A DNA stretch of 64,000 nucleotides from Oceanispirochaeta sp. M1 (GCF_003346715.1 NZ_QQPQ01000021.1:36036-100035), one strand, 5' to 3'. Shown: positions 34,730-44,382, counted from the stretch's first letter. Numbers and translations are program-made. The notes: generated by a model not told the origin, from the letters alone.

Positions 34730-36669
34730 AAAGGCGCAGAACAATACCTTTTCGAATTTATATGATTCTACTGTTTATTGTAGTCGGCATGATATCTCTC
34801 CTTCTGGTTTCGTCATTTGTTTTTTTCTACAGACTGCCTCAGCTTGAAAAACAGAATGAACAGTCTATTTCTCAAGCATCAGAAGCCCTGGCAGGAAGGT
34901 CAGAGCTGATGTTGGGTTCTGTCCTTGAAAAATTGAGATTATTTGCAGTAAGCAGTAATTTTCTGACTCAGGAAGAAATGAGTCATGTTGTTGATGATCT
35001 TATTGAGCAGAATGAAGATATTCAGGCTATTTTGTTACTTGATGAAAACGGAATAGTTGTTTCGGCAGCCATTAAGGGACCTGCCTACCAGAGTGGTGGC
35101 ACAATGATAGGCAGTGATATGTCCTACAACCCCCTTTACCTTGAGGCAATAGATCTCGGCCGGCCTGTATGGAGTGATCAGTATCTTTCTCTGCTGGCAG
35201 GTGCTACCACTATAGGGGTAGCAGTTCCCGGTGGACATTATACTGCTATTGCAGAAGTTTCTATAGATTACCTGCTTTCAACCATCAGGCTGGCTGTGGG
35301 GAATTTAAATCTTGATGTCTGGGTTATAGACAAACGAGGTGAAGTTGTTGTCGATACGGAGAAGATCTACACACCCGGAGTTGATAACCTCTTCGGTATC
35401 GATTTTGTTCAGCAGGCATCCCGGGAGAGTATTACGATTCTGGATGTCAGCTTCAAGGGTGTCAGATATAATATCGCCTCCTCCCTTTCAGATTCCCTGG
35501 GATGGATCTTTCTTGTCAGAATGCCTGCAGGTCTGGCTCATCCGGATATCTATTCCCGCATAACAGATATGTTTATTCTCATTATCATCCAGGGCCTTTT
35601 TATAGTGGTTATCACTCCTTTTGCCGCCAATCCTCTCTCTCGAAGTATGAAAGATCTTGCAGATTATGCTGCAGAACTCTCAAGTTTCAAGGTACAGGCT
35701 CCCTGGGTGTATCAGTCTGTCAGTGAGATCAATAGCCTGGCTGATAATCTGAAGTTTATGGCCGATGAAGTGCAGCAAAGGGAAACTTCTCTCAGGGATC
35801 TTAATCATGAATTGGAAGTTCGTGTCATACGAAGAACAAGAGAGCTGAGGGTTGCCAATAAAGATCTTAATATCAGCCTTAGAGATCTTAATATGATGAA
35901 AGACGAACTTGTGGAATCAGAAAAGCTTTCTGCTCTCGGTGCTCTGGTTGCCGGAGTCTCCCACGAACTGAATACTCCCCTGGGGAATGCTCTTATGGCA
36001 GTATCCACCATGAATGACAGGCATGAGGAGTTTAAGAAAATCAGGGAAGGAGAGCTGACTGTCAATGATCTTGAAGATTATAAGGAACATATTGGAACAG
36101 GTCTGGCTATCTCTCAAAGAAATCTGGAGAAAGCCGCAGAACTGGTCCGCAGTTTCAAACAGGTTGCCGTTGATCAGACCAGTTCTAAAAGAAGAAGCTT
36201 CTCCCTGGATGAAATGCTCTCAGAGCTCCTGCTGACTCTCCAGCCTCTGATTAAAAGAACACCCATAAAGATAGTCCGTAATTTTCAGATGGGTATTGAT
36301 ATGAACAGCTATCCAGGTATTTTGGGACAGATTATCACCAATCTCATTACTAATGCGGTTGAGCATGGATTTAACGGGAAATATAAGGGAGAGATTTTTC
36401 TTTTTTCTGAGCAGGAGAGTCCTGATGAAGTTCTCATCCGTGTTCAGGATAACGGCAGAGGAATGAGTGAAAGTGTCTGCAGGAAAATATTTGAACCATT
36501 TTATACCACCCGCCAGGGGCACGGCGGGACAGGACTCGGACTCAGCATAGCCTTTAACGGTGCCAGACAGGTTCTGGGCGGCTCACTAGAAGCCGAGTCC
36601 GAGCTCGGTAAAGGATCAACATTTACTCTCAGACTGCCGGTCAATGCACCTCAGCTGGTCGATGAGTAA
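34726..36669 (+). CDS. Membrane sensor histidine kinase
   Basis: 647 residues from a GTG that overlaps the previous stop (GTGA). TM1 is about residues 8-32, followed by a ~250-residue extracytoplasmic sensor region of Cache type, TM2 about 285-305, then a coiled-coil linker. The kinase core has the H-box ALVAGVSHELNTPLGN with H413, the N-box NLITNAVEHGF, DNGRGMS and GGTGLGLS. It should autophosphorylate and signal to the response regulator encoded at the start of the operon. No PAS or receiver domain is apparent. Confidence 0.9.
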   Translation: MKRRRTIPFRIYMILLFIVVGMISLLLVSSFVFFYRLPQLEKQNEQSISQASEALAGRSELMLGSVLEKLRLFAVSSNFLTQEEMSHVVDDLIEQNEDIQAILLLDENGIVVSAAIKGPAYQSGGTMIGSDMSYNPLYLEAIDLGRPVWSDQYLSLLAGATTIGVAVPGGHYTAIAEVSIDYLLSTIRLAVGNLNLDVWVIDKRGEVVVDTEKIYTPGVDNLFGIDFVQQASRESITILDVSFKGVRYNIASSLSDSLGWIFLVRMPAGLAHPDIYSRITDMFILIIIQGLFIVVITPFAANPLSRSMKDLADYAAELSSFKVQAPWVYQSVSEINSLADNLKFMADEVQQRETSLRDLNHELEVRVIRRTRELRVANKDLNISLRDLNMMKDELVESEKLSALGALVAGVSHELNTPLGNALMAVSTMNDRHEEFKKIREGELTVNDLEDYKEHIGTGLAISQRNLEKAAELVRSFKQVAVDQTSSKRRSFSLDEMLSELLLTLQPLIKRTPIKIVRNFQMGIDMNSYPGILGQIITNLITNAVEHGFNGKYKGEIFLFSEQESPDEVLIRVQDNGRGMSESVCRKIFEPFYTTRQGHGGTGLGLSIAFNGARQVLGGSLEAESELGKGSTFTLRLPVNAPQLVDE

Positions 36670-36731
36670 GTTAGTACGCCATTCCATTTTCTGCTTCTTA
36701 TATTTTTAAATGAGAATATTAAATGGGAATA

Positions 36732-36917
36732 TTAAATACTGATGTGTCTACAATCTTCTTTCTTTCCTGCATAGGGGCAGTAGTCGTTCAATGTTTTTGG
36801 GGAATTGCAGTAGAACCTGATCAGTTTCTCTGATATCCCCTTGGTGGAAAGTGCGTCTCCCCCTTCAAGCAGGGCGGCTAGATTCAGACTCTTACAATGC
36901 GGGCAATTTATGTTCAT
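36732..36917 (-). CDS. Small cysteine-rich protein, 61 aa
   Basis: Starts at an ATG with a strong GAGGAGGATATC site. It has an N-terminal CPHC pair and three further cysteines (YCNS, YCPYAG, DCRH), with basic and Leu-rich segments between. This could bind zinc. No family recognised. It stands alone between the kinase gene and the relic at 37.04 kb. The good ribosome binding site and Cys spacing argue that it is real. Confidence 0.55.
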   Translation of the reverse strand: MNINCPHCKSLNLAALLEGGDALSTKGISEKLIRFYCNSPKTLNDYCPYAGKKEDCRHISI

Positions 36918-37043
36918 TCCGATATCCTCCTCAGGTTCAAAACTGAGCCTAAGGATGGAGTAATATTTTAATGATACGAGGGTGAGTTGGTGAGTTTTGT
37001 GTGGAATAACTTGTTTATTTTGTATTCATCAGGGCTCGCAAAT

Positions 37044-37180
37044 TTGATAATGAGCCGAATATAGCCCATTATCGGATCAATATATGAGCCGAATAGAGTA
37101 CCTGATCAGCTCATGGAGGTACTATGCCTGTCTGTGGATTTGAACTGGAGTGGCGGTGCGGCTGTAATGAGCGCAGGCAG
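37044..37180 (+). pseudogene. Diverged copy of the fic promoter/operator with a truncated start of coding sequence
   Basis: The 80 bases at 37044-37123 align without gaps to the 80 bases directly before the fic ATG at 47139, 58 of 80 identical by hand count, including TTGATA, the TGAGCCGA elements, GCTCATGGAGGT and the position of the ATG (37124). After the ATG only about 57 bases remain before the 3' end of the phosphoesterase gene on the other strand; the frame continues antisense through that gene but is not a credible protein. I infer a lost fic-like gene whose control region survives and may still give an antisense transcript. Confidence 0.65.
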
Positions 37181-37927
37181 TCAGGTAATCTGCTTAGGAT
37201 TATTCGTTCCAGGGAAAACTTGTGTAAGAATAGTACCTTCACTGATTTCAATGATACGAAAACTTGTCCTACAGTCAGACTCAGAGGAGATCCCGTTTCT
37301 ATTTGTCTGAATAGACATTGGCGGGGATACCATCTGCGTGAGATTGCATACTTTCTGATCATGAACAAAATGATAGTGACCGCAGAGAATGAAAACTTCT
37401 TTCTTCTGCTTCATAAGGATTCGGCTGATTTCATCCCTGTTTTTCAGAGAATACTCTCTGTCCATTTCAGTATTACCACAGTCCAGAACAGGATGGTGAA
37501 TAATGACAAACACCCGCCTGAATCCGCCCTTTTCCAGATGCTTCTGTATCCAGGAACATTGACAAGGGTCGAGTGAGCTCATACTGGAATCGAGAGATAG
37601 AAACAGATTCCCATTCTTCAAAGAAGAACTGTAGGCGCGACCTCCTTCTCTCTTCGGGAAATCCCCGAAAGAATCATAATCACGAAAATCGTCATGATTC
37701 CCCATAATATATCTATATTTCAGTTTTCGTTCTTTCAATATTCCGAAGAGCCTGTGTACCGATTCTGGGTCTCCCATATCTCCGGTAATAATTATCTCAT
37801 CAACACTCAATTCATTAAATTTCCCCAGAAGAGTGCTCAGATCCTCAGGGATATCACAGCTGTCCTGAAGAATAGAACGTTCATCCAGATGTAAATCTGT
37901 TATATGTGCAATTTTCATTATATCCAT
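37181..37927 (-). CDS. Metallophosphoesterase (class III phosphodiesterase-like)
   Basis: 248 residues with the full calcineurin-type metal motifs: ITDLHLD (D11, H13), GDMGD, GNHDD, HHP and CGHYHF. The size and motif order resemble CpdA/GpdQ-type phosphodiesterases, which hydrolyse cyclic nucleotides or glycerophosphodiesters; the substrate here is unknown. It starts only 2 bp after the alpha-mannosidase gene, so it belongs to that operon and might act on a phosphorylated glycan. The start could also be the ATG three codons later. Confidence 0.85.
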   Translation of the reverse strand: MDIMKIAHITDLHLDERSILQDSCDIPEDLSTLLGKFNELSVDEIIITGDMGDPESVHRLFGILKERKLKYRYIMGNHDDFRDYDSFGDFPKREGGRAYSSSLKNGNLFLSLDSSMSSLDPCQCSWIQKHLEKGGFRRVFVIIHHPVLDCGNTEMDREYSLKNRDEISRILMKQKKEVFILCGHYHFVHDQKVCNLTQMVSPPMSIQTNRNGISSESDCRTSFRIIEISEGTILTQVFPGTNNPKQIT

Positions 37928-37929
37928 TG

Positions 37930-40900
37930 TTACCTGAGAACCAGTTTCAAGGTTTTTATCTCAAATCGATGAAATCTGAGGGGAAGATTCTTCCCTGTAA
38001 ATGAGAGAGGAGTTCCCGACCTTTCAAGCATATTGGTTTCTTTGACCCAGAGAATCTCTCTGGCAAAAGTTAATACTGTCTCCTGCTCTGCTCCCATAGC
38101 TTCATATATTCTTACAATGATCCCATCCCCATCTTCGGCCTCCTTGATATTCTCAATAATAACAGAAGGATTATTCCCCTGAATAAGGGAGAATTCCATA
38201 TCCGAATCCTCTCCCGGGGCAGCCTTTGATAAAGAGAGAGACTGATTCAGATCATATGCGGGTCTAATTACTGATTCGCTTGAAAACCCATCATTGAAAG
38301 GAAGAAACGAATAAGTGAATTCATGGCGGCCTTTATCCGCTTCAGGGTCAGGGGCCTTTGAAGACTTCAAAAGTGTCAGATTGATAGTATTATCGTTTAC
38401 ATCATAGCCATATTTACAGTCATTAAGGAGTGCTGCTCCATAGGAACCCTCTTCAAGGCTTACCCATTTATGAGCACAGATTTCAAACTGAGCACGATCT
38501 GACGGCTGATTCCTGGTGGTATTTCGAGTTACATGTCCATACTGGATTTCACATTTTACCGTACTGGAGTGAATATTGAGGGGAAAAGAAGCCTTAAGGA
38601 GCCTATGACTCTCCTGCCAGTCGACCTGAGTTTCAAAATCAATTCTTTTCTGATGACTATAGAGTATCATATCCTGGAATAGCTCCGAATGATGTCCAAT
38701 ACTGAAACGGCTGCGAATTTTAATAAAACAAGGTCCGATTGAAACAACGCTCCAATCCAGGAGCCGTTCCTCCTGCTCTAATTTAAGGCGATAATCTTCA
38801 TCAATATCCCAGGCATCCCAGCGTACAGGAACATCCTCGGCGGAGAAGAGGGTATTAAGGGAGCTTCCAGGAGACACATATTCTTTATAAGTATTCTTGT
38901 CCTTTATGCTGCTTATCCGCCCCAGAGTATCCAGTTCTATTAAGTAAAAGGGAGTCTTAAGAGTCCTGTTTTCCAGGGAAAACGGTACTGCGGGGGGCTC
39001 AGGTATCCTTTTCAAAAAAACATGCCGTCCACCTAATGCAGGGGCTTCAGGAAAACTTCTGTATAAGGGATTTCCATCCAGGGAGATATCTTTCTGAACT
39101 GGATAAATCGTTTTTCCATTCAACAGGGCGTACTGTTCTCCGTCTTTAAGCTCAATAGGGAGAGACACTCTGGAGCGGCGTTCCCAGGAAAGAGTGTTGC
39201 ATATGAGAAATCCCGGCTCTTCTGATTCAGAATCCCTTTCTTTGATATAAAATCCCAGGATTTTCTCTTTTAGAAGGGCCAGTTTTTTCTCTAAATCACG
39301 ATACTCCTCCTCGGCCTCCTGGTTGACCTTCCGAATAGAAGAACCGGGAATTATATCATGGAACTGATTCGTAAGGAGAATCTTCCATGCCTCTTCCAGA
39401 GACTCTCCGGGGTACTCTCCTGTAACACCGTTCTTCCCGGGGTAGAGAGTCATCACCGCCAGGGCTTCAAGTTCCTGAAGTGCAAATTCCAATTTCCGGT
39501 TATACCTCTTCAATCTCCCCTGACTGGTATAGGTACCCCGATGCAGCTCCAGATACAGCTCTCCCTGCCAAATGGGGAGATCCTCGGGATTAGAGAAGAC
39601 TGCTTTCAGCCCGTCACTGATTTTTGACCATTTTACTCTGGGACAACCTTCAAGATCAGAGAGACGCCGGGCCATCTCAAGGTCGGATCTGTGAGTCCCT
39701 CCACCGCCATCTCCTTCCCCAACGGCCATAAGCACATTGTCCTGTATCTCCTTATGCTGTACAGCATTCCAGGTTTTACTCAGTCGTTCGGGTTCAACAA
39801 CACCGTTATAGCTGACATGAAGATAGGTCGTTTTAATCCCTGTCCCATCAATTCCCTTCCAAAGAAATGTGTCGTAAGGAAAGCGAGTCGTATCGTTCCA
39901 GTTTATCTTACTGGTCACAAAATAATCGACTTCGCATTTTTCCATAATTTGCGGAAGAGCGGCTGAATATCCGAAAACATCCGGAAGCCAGAGAGTATCC
40001 CCTTCATAATTGATAAGCTTTCTACTACTCTTTTTTCCTATTAGAAACTGACGGATAAGAGATTCTCCGCTTGGAATATTACAGTCTGCCTCAACCCACA
40101 TCGCACCGTTGGGTTCCCATTGTCCCCGCTCAAATGCTTCCAGAATTCTTTTATAGATAGACGGGTACTCTTCTGCAATCAGTTCCAGCTGACAAGGCTG
40201 AGACTGCAAAAATATAAATTCCGGAAACTCCTCCAGATATCGGCACATATTGGAGAATGTTCTGGCTGCTTTGCGAACAGTTTCCGATTTAGTCCAAAGC
40301 CATGCGTGATCAATATGAGCATGACCGACTGCCTGGATAAGGGGGACTGTCGATCCGTTTATGCAAGACAACAGAGGTTTTATCCCCTTCAAGGCTTCTT
40401 TGATTTGATCTGTTATCTGCCCATCCTGTGCCGTTAAGTGAATTTTCATGAGGTTTTCATATAGATGTCTGAGTATCCTGTTCCTTCGCAGTGAGGTCTC
40501 ATCAAGAGTCATTGCAAGCTTGTATAAAGCGTTTACATCATAGAAGAGTGTATAAGCATCTTCATCCTTTATACAAAGCCGGGACGCCGAGAATGTGTTA
40601 GGATATTCCGGAATGGAATCCTTTATTGCCAGAAATATCTTCTCTTTCTCAAAGGGATGACATCCCGGATATTTATGACCACCATAAGATTCGATATGGA
40701 TTTTGTACTCCCGTCCTGCCTCTCCACTTCCGGTAAGACGAATCTTCTCATGATGCATATTCAGTGCACCCACCGGCTCCCCATCAATGAAGACCAGACT
40801 GTCTGAATGAGGATGCGCCTCAAAAAAGACCTGGGCACCTTCTGCCGATTCAGGAAGCTGAAAGATTGTCTTGAACCAGAATGTCACCCACTCACGGCCG

Positions 40901-41070
40901 TATTGATAAGGAAGATCTATTGATTTCCACTCCAGGTTGTCAGGAACCTTCCTGTATGTATCTTCAGTCTCAACGGCCATAAATGCCGGATATCCGATAG
41001 TTTTATATTTTCGATCGTCAAGAAATACAAGATATTTCTCTATTCTCTCTTCAACTTTCCGTAAAAGCAT
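37930..41070 (-). CDS. Alpha-mannosidase, glycoside hydrolase family 38
   Basis: 1046 residues, the usual length for bacterial GH38. The zinc/active-site motif HAHIDHAWLW is near residues 250-260. The nucleophile region LWLPDVFGYSAALP is near residue 360. The C-terminal half is the beta-rich GH38 domain. It has no signal peptide, so it acts in the cytoplasm on imported mannosides. A GGAAGGGG site precedes the ATG. The sugar ABC permeases are directly upstream, consistent with import followed by intracellular cleavage. Confidence 0.93.
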   Translation of the reverse strand: MLLRKVEERIEKYLVFLDDRKYKTIGYPAFMAVETEDTYRKVPDNLEWKSIDLPYQYGREWVTFWFKTIFQLPESAEGAQVFFEAHPHSDSLVFIDGEPVGALNMHHEKIRLTGSGEAGREYKIHIESYGGHKYPGCHPFEKEKIFLAIKDSIPEYPNTFSASRLCIKDEDAYTLFYDVNALYKLAMTLDETSLRRNRILRHLYENLMKIHLTAQDGQITDQIKEALKGIKPLLSCINGSTVPLIQAVGHAHIDHAWLWTKSETVRKAARTFSNMCRYLEEFPEFIFLQSQPCQLELIAEEYPSIYKRILEAFERGQWEPNGAMWVEADCNIPSGESLIRQFLIGKKSSRKLINYEGDTLWLPDVFGYSAALPQIMEKCEVDYFVTSKINWNDTTRFPYDTFLWKGIDGTGIKTTYLHVSYNGVVEPERLSKTWNAVQHKEIQDNVLMAVGEGDGGGGTHRSDLEMARRLSDLEGCPRVKWSKISDGLKAVFSNPEDLPIWQGELYLELHRGTYTSQGRLKRYNRKLEFALQELEALAVMTLYPGKNGVTGEYPGESLEEAWKILLTNQFHDIIPGSSIRKVNQEAEEEYRDLEKKLALLKEKILGFYIKERDSESEEPGFLICNTLSWERRSRVSLPIELKDGEQYALLNGKTIYPVQKDISLDGNPLYRSFPEAPALGGRHVFLKRIPEPPAVPFSLENRTLKTPFYLIELDTLGRISSIKDKNTYKEYVSPGSSLNTLFSAEDVPVRWDAWDIDEDYRLKLEQEERLLDWSVVSIGPCFIKIRSRFSIGHHSELFQDMILYSHQKRIDFETQVDWQESHRLLKASFPLNIHSSTVKCEIQYGHVTRNTTRNQPSDRAQFEICAHKWVSLEEGSYGAALLNDCKYGYDVNDNTINLTLLKSSKAPDPEADKGRHEFTYSFLPFNDGFSSESVIRPAYDLNQSLSLSKAAPGEDSDMEFSLIQGNNPSVIIENIKEAEDGDGIIVRIYEAMGAEQETVLTFAREILWVKETNMLERSGTPLSFTGKNLPLRFHRFEIKTLKLVLR

Positions 41071-41167
41071 AGTTCACCCCTTCCGGCTCGAGATGAGCCT
41101 GTCTCTTTGAATGAGTATTATTTTGACTTAATAAGCAGATCTATCAGATTCTGGAGAATCCCTTAAA

Positions 41168-41986
41168 TCATCCTTTAATTCCCGCACCGGCAAGTCCGGA
41201 ACTTAGATTGTTCCGCAAGCGCAGATAAATGATTATGGGAGGTAAAGCATATAAAATTGAAAATGCAGAAAGGAAACCATAATTCACATCACCATACAGT
41301 CCAAAGGAGCTATAGAGCCCTACTGCCATAGGCCACTGAGTAGGCTTGCGTAAGAAGATCAGCGGGAGCATAAACGTCCCCCAGCCGGTCATAAATGTCT
41401 GGAACCAGACTACAGCAGCACCCGAGCGGCAGGCTGGAAAGATAATTCGTATCAGAGTTCCCCACATACCGGCTCCATCAATGCAGGCCGCCTCTTCATA
41501 GGTCCGGGGTATGGAGTCATAGAAATTTTTCATCAACAAGAGCCCGAAGGGTAGGTTGAGCAGTGAACCTGCCAGAATAACACCAGTATGGTTCAAAAGA
41601 CCCAATTTAACAGAGAGTAAATAGAGAGGCAGTATAAATGCTGAGGCAGGAATAATTCTGATAAGAACCAGTCCCCAGAGGATGGAATCCTTCCCAGGGA
41701 AATTGAGCCTTGAAAATGGGTAGGCAGCCAGCATGGTAACTACAAGCACTACAGTGGCAGTGCCGGCACCTATTATCAGACTGTTCACAATCCATTTCAA
41801 TGAGTCAACCTCAAAGATTCTTGCGAAGTTAATGAGGGATAGCGAATCCGGTAGAGCAAAAGCCCCTGTTGCGGCGGGATCGAAAGCCGTAAACACAAGC
41901 CATGTAAAGGGACTGAGCCAAAGTAAAGCCATGGCTATCAGGGCACTGAAACTCAACGCTGAGGGTTTCTTTTTTTTAATCGACAT
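41168..41986 (-). CDS. Sugar ABC transporter permease (MalG-type)
   Basis: About 272 residues from the ATG at 41986, which has AGAGGA six bases upstream and overlaps the other permease gene by 11 bases; the frame extends to 42007. Six membrane helices and the EAA motif (YEEAACIDGAGMWGTLIRIIFPA) are typical of the second permease of carbohydrate importers. It pairs with the next gene. Confidence 0.9.
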   Translation of the reverse strand: MSIKKKKPSALSFSALIAMALLWLSPFTWLVFTAFDPAATGAFALPDSLSLINFARIFEVDSLKWIVNSLIIGAGTATVVLVVTMLAAYPFSRLNFPGKDSILWGLVLIRIIPASAFILPLYLLSVKLGLLNHTGVILAGSLLNLPFGLLLMKNFYDSIPRTYEEAACIDGAGMWGTLIRIIFPACRSGAAVVWFQTFMTGWGTFMLPLIFLRKPTQWPMAVGLYSSFGLYGDVNYGFLSAFSILYALPPIIIYLRLRNNLSSGLAGAGIKG

Positions 41987-42854
41987 CTTCTGTCCTCTTA
42001 AGTGCAATAAAGTAGATAAAAGAGAAAGATCCTACGATAAGGGCCATTACAATACTGATGGCACTGCCATAGCCGATATTGAAAGACTCGAAGGCCTCTT
42101 TGTACATGAGAATCGGGAGGATCTCAGTTGCGTGTCCCGGACCACCACCGGTTATTCCATAAACAAGGGGGAAGTATCCGAAGGTCCATATTGTAATCAG
42201 CAGCAGATTCATAATGATTTTCGGAAAAATCAACGGGAAGGTCACGTTCGTAAATTTTTGCCAGACCCCGGCTCCATCTGCAATACAGGCTTCAAACAAT
42301 TCTTCCGGAATAGTATCAAGAGCCGCCGAAAACAGCAGATAGGACCAGGCTGTTCCCTTCCATATGTTGGCGATGATTATAATCATCAATGGATTGGATG
42401 ATAGCCAATTGATGGGGTTCAGCCCGAAGGGAACTAAAAAAACAGTGTTCAAAAAGCCCGATTTTGATGCAAAAGCGCCCCACATGAAGGCAGCAACAAT
42501 ATCAGGAATAAGCCATCCCATTAAAACGGAAAACTCAAGAAAGGATCTTCCTTTTCTCTTCTTTTTGAGACTTACTGCCAGAGCCAGCCCGATGACCGAC
42601 TGCCCCAGAATGCCTGAAAAGACTGAAAAGATCATGCTGACCTTCAGAGAATTTAAAAAGGAGGGATGATGCAGCAACCGTGTATAATTTTTTATCCCTA
42701 TAAAACTGGGATATATAGCCGCTTTACCTATAAGGGCTTTGTCTGTAAAGCTTGTGAATACTGTCCATACAACACAGACAAGAAGAACTGAAATCAGAAT
42801 AATAAAGGGAAGCATAATCCACAGCATGGGCCGCTTCGACATTCCTACTATCAT
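41976..42854 (-). CDS. Sugar ABC transporter permease (MalF/UgpA-type)
   Basis: 292 residues, six helices and an EAA-type loop (FEACIADGAGVWQKFTNVTFP). It is the first permease of the alpha-mannosidase operon. The start may be at 42854 or 42842. A stable stem-loop separates it from the binding-protein gene upstream. Confidence 0.9.
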   Translation of the reverse strand: MIVGMSKRPMLWIMLPFIILISVLLVCVVWTVFTSFTDKALIGKAAIYPSFIGIKNYTRLLHHPSFLNSLKVSMIFSVFSGILGQSVIGLALAVSLKKKRKGRSFLEFSVLMGWLIPDIVAAFMWGAFASKSGFLNTVFLVPFGLNPINWLSSNPLMIIIIANIWKGTAWSYLLFSAALDTIPEELFEACIADGAGVWQKFTNVTFPLIFPKIIMNLLLITIWTFGYFPLVYGITGGGPGHATEILPILMYKEAFESFNIGYGSAISIVMALIVGSFSFIYFIALKRTEDVD

Positions 42855-42884
42855 GGTAAAAAACTCCGTTGAACATTTTGAAAT

Positions 42885-42914
42885 GTACGGCCCCGTTTTA
42901 TATGGGAACCGTAC
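42885..42914 (-). promoter_or_regulatory. Stem-loop between sugar-binding-protein and permease genes
   Basis: GTACGG (42885-42890) pairs with CCGTAC (42909-42914), extended by CCC (42892-42894) with GGG (42904-42906). It begins 8 bases after the binding-protein stop codon and has no T-run. In ABC operons such structures often protect the upstream mRNA so that more binding protein than permease is made. Confidence 0.55.
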
Positions 42915-42921
42915 TTATTGA

Positions 42922-44283
42922 TTATTTTGTTATGACTTGATCTTTACCGAACTCAAGTACCAGATTATTGTAGTAGTTTTCCATCACCTCATTGGGACTT
43001 TTCCCGTCAATGATTTCTTCGGTGGCAGACTGAATATAGGCGGAGACCTTGGAATATCCAGGATAGGTGTCTCGAGTCGTAGTATGGGCCACCAGATCTG
43101 TGATAGCCGCAAGATAGGGATCTTCCTTATATATGTCCAGGGCGGCAACATCTTTACGTGTTGCAATTTTTCCAATTGAAGAAAACCAGTTTCCTACATT
43201 TTGAGTACTGAGGATTCTTTCAAGAAGAGACCATGCCAAATCAGGATTCTCAGTTTTGGCATTCATGGCAAAAGCCCATCCGCCTGAGACACAGGAAACC
43301 TCTGGAGTACCGGCTTTTCCGCTGCCCGGCATAGCTACCCAGCCGATAATATCGTTGAACTCTTTTTCTGTGGGATACTGATCTTTCACCATCTTCCACA
43401 TCTTGGCATAATCCCAGGAACCTCCAAGATAAAATCCGATATTCCCCTGAAGCATGTTTCTCCTGCGTTCACCGCTTCCATCAGGTGAGTAGTAAATATC
43501 AACAAGACTCAGTTTATCGTTTACAAAAACATCCTGGTAAAATCCAAATGTATCAAGGAGGGCTTCACTCTTTCCAATCCATTTACCGGCATTCCAATCA
43601 CGCAGACGATTTTTATCTTCATCCACCGTATCGGCACCGAGAAGTACCATATAGAATCCCTGCATAGTTGTGGCCTCACCGGCTTTGCTTCCTACAGTAA
43701 GAAAGAAAGGATACTCTACATCGGGAGCAGCCTTTTTAATCGTGAGGGCAGTACTCATGACTTCTTCCCAGTTTGAAGGTTGCCAGGGGAGGGGGATACC
43801 AGCCGCTCTGAATACCTCTTTATTGTAATATAACATCCGAACATCGGTATCCACAGGAATCCCATAATGGGCACCATCAAAGGAAACCATTTTCTGCATG
43901 GATTCAAAATAGCTGTTCCAATCATCCCACTCGGCAAGATAATCATCAATATTGTATAGATACTGGGCTTCTGCAAACTCAGGCAACCTATAGCCGTCCA
44001 CCAGCATAATGTCCGAGGCAGTTCCACCTGCAAAGTCCAGTGCTACTTTTTCATCAAAATTCATTCCTGCCGGAGCCACGTAGGCTTCAATCTCTACACC
44101 CGTTTCCTGTTTGAATTGTTCCAGTACCGGTTCAATTAAGCCGGCCCAGGAGTCTTTATAGGTTATTGAGATTTTTTTTTCTCCCTCTCCGGCTTCCTGA
44201 TTACCGGCAGCATAGAGATTGCCCATGGTCAATAACACAAGGCATCCAGTAGTAACCCACATTCTAAGATTGCTTTTTCTCAT
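42922..44283 (-). CDS. Sugar ABC transporter substrate-binding protein
   Basis: 453 residues with a signal peptide ending LYAAGNQE, the form common in spirochaete binding proteins. The mature domain is a cluster B (MalE-type) fold: VEAYVAPAG-like strands, FAGGTASDIMLVDGYRLPEF, and GNIGFYLGGSWDY. It would capture a mannose-containing oligosaccharide, inferred from the downstream alpha-mannosidase. GGAGGAATT precedes the ATG. The operator at 44329-44344 lies 46-61 bases upstream. Confidence 0.9.
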   Translation of the reverse strand: MRKSNLRMWVTTGCLVLLTMGNLYAAGNQEAGEGEKKISITYKDSWAGLIEPVLEQFKQETGVEIEAYVAPAGMNFDEKVALDFAGGTASDIMLVDGYRLPEFAEAQYLYNIDDYLAEWDDWNSYFESMQKMVSFDGAHYGIPVDTDVRMLYYNKEVFRAAGIPLPWQPSNWEEVMSTALTIKKAAPDVEYPFFLTVGSKAGEATTMQGFYMVLLGADTVDEDKNRLRDWNAGKWIGKSEALLDTFGFYQDVFVNDKLSLVDIYYSPDGSGERRRNMLQGNIGFYLGGSWDYAKMWKMVKDQYPTEKEFNDIIGWVAMPGSGKAGTPEVSCVSGGWAFAMNAKTENPDLAWSLLERILSTQNVGNWFSSIGKIATRKDVAALDIYKEDPYLAAITDLVAHTTTRDTYPGYSKVSAYIQSATEEIIDGKSPNEVMENYYNNLVLEFGKDQVITK

Positions 44284-44328
44284 AATTCCTCCAATTGAAG
44301 AGACAAGTGCATAAACGCCCCTGTCCCT

Positions 44329-44344
44329 ACTTGTACGTACAGGT
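44329..44344. promoter_or_regulatory. Operator for the GntR/LacI-type regulator
   Basis: ACTTGTACGTACAGGT is a near-perfect palindrome (one mismatch between halves) and resembles AraR/GntR-family boxes built on TTGTACGTACAA. It lies between the regulator's stop and the binding-protein gene, where the operon promoter must be. Confidence 0.7.
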
Positions 44345-44382
44345 ATGATATATTCGACTTTCTATCTTGTCAAGAAATTATT

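Noticed and set aside
37124..37576. 150-codon plus-strand frame after the orphan fic-like promoter
   Set aside because: It runs antisense through the metallophosphoesterase, is full of Cys/Arg/Asn in no domain pattern, and only the first ~57 bases lie outside that gene.
41733..42401. 222-codon plus-strand open frame
   Set aside because: Antisense to two sugar permease genes with clear motifs; the product has no hydrophobic or domain pattern.
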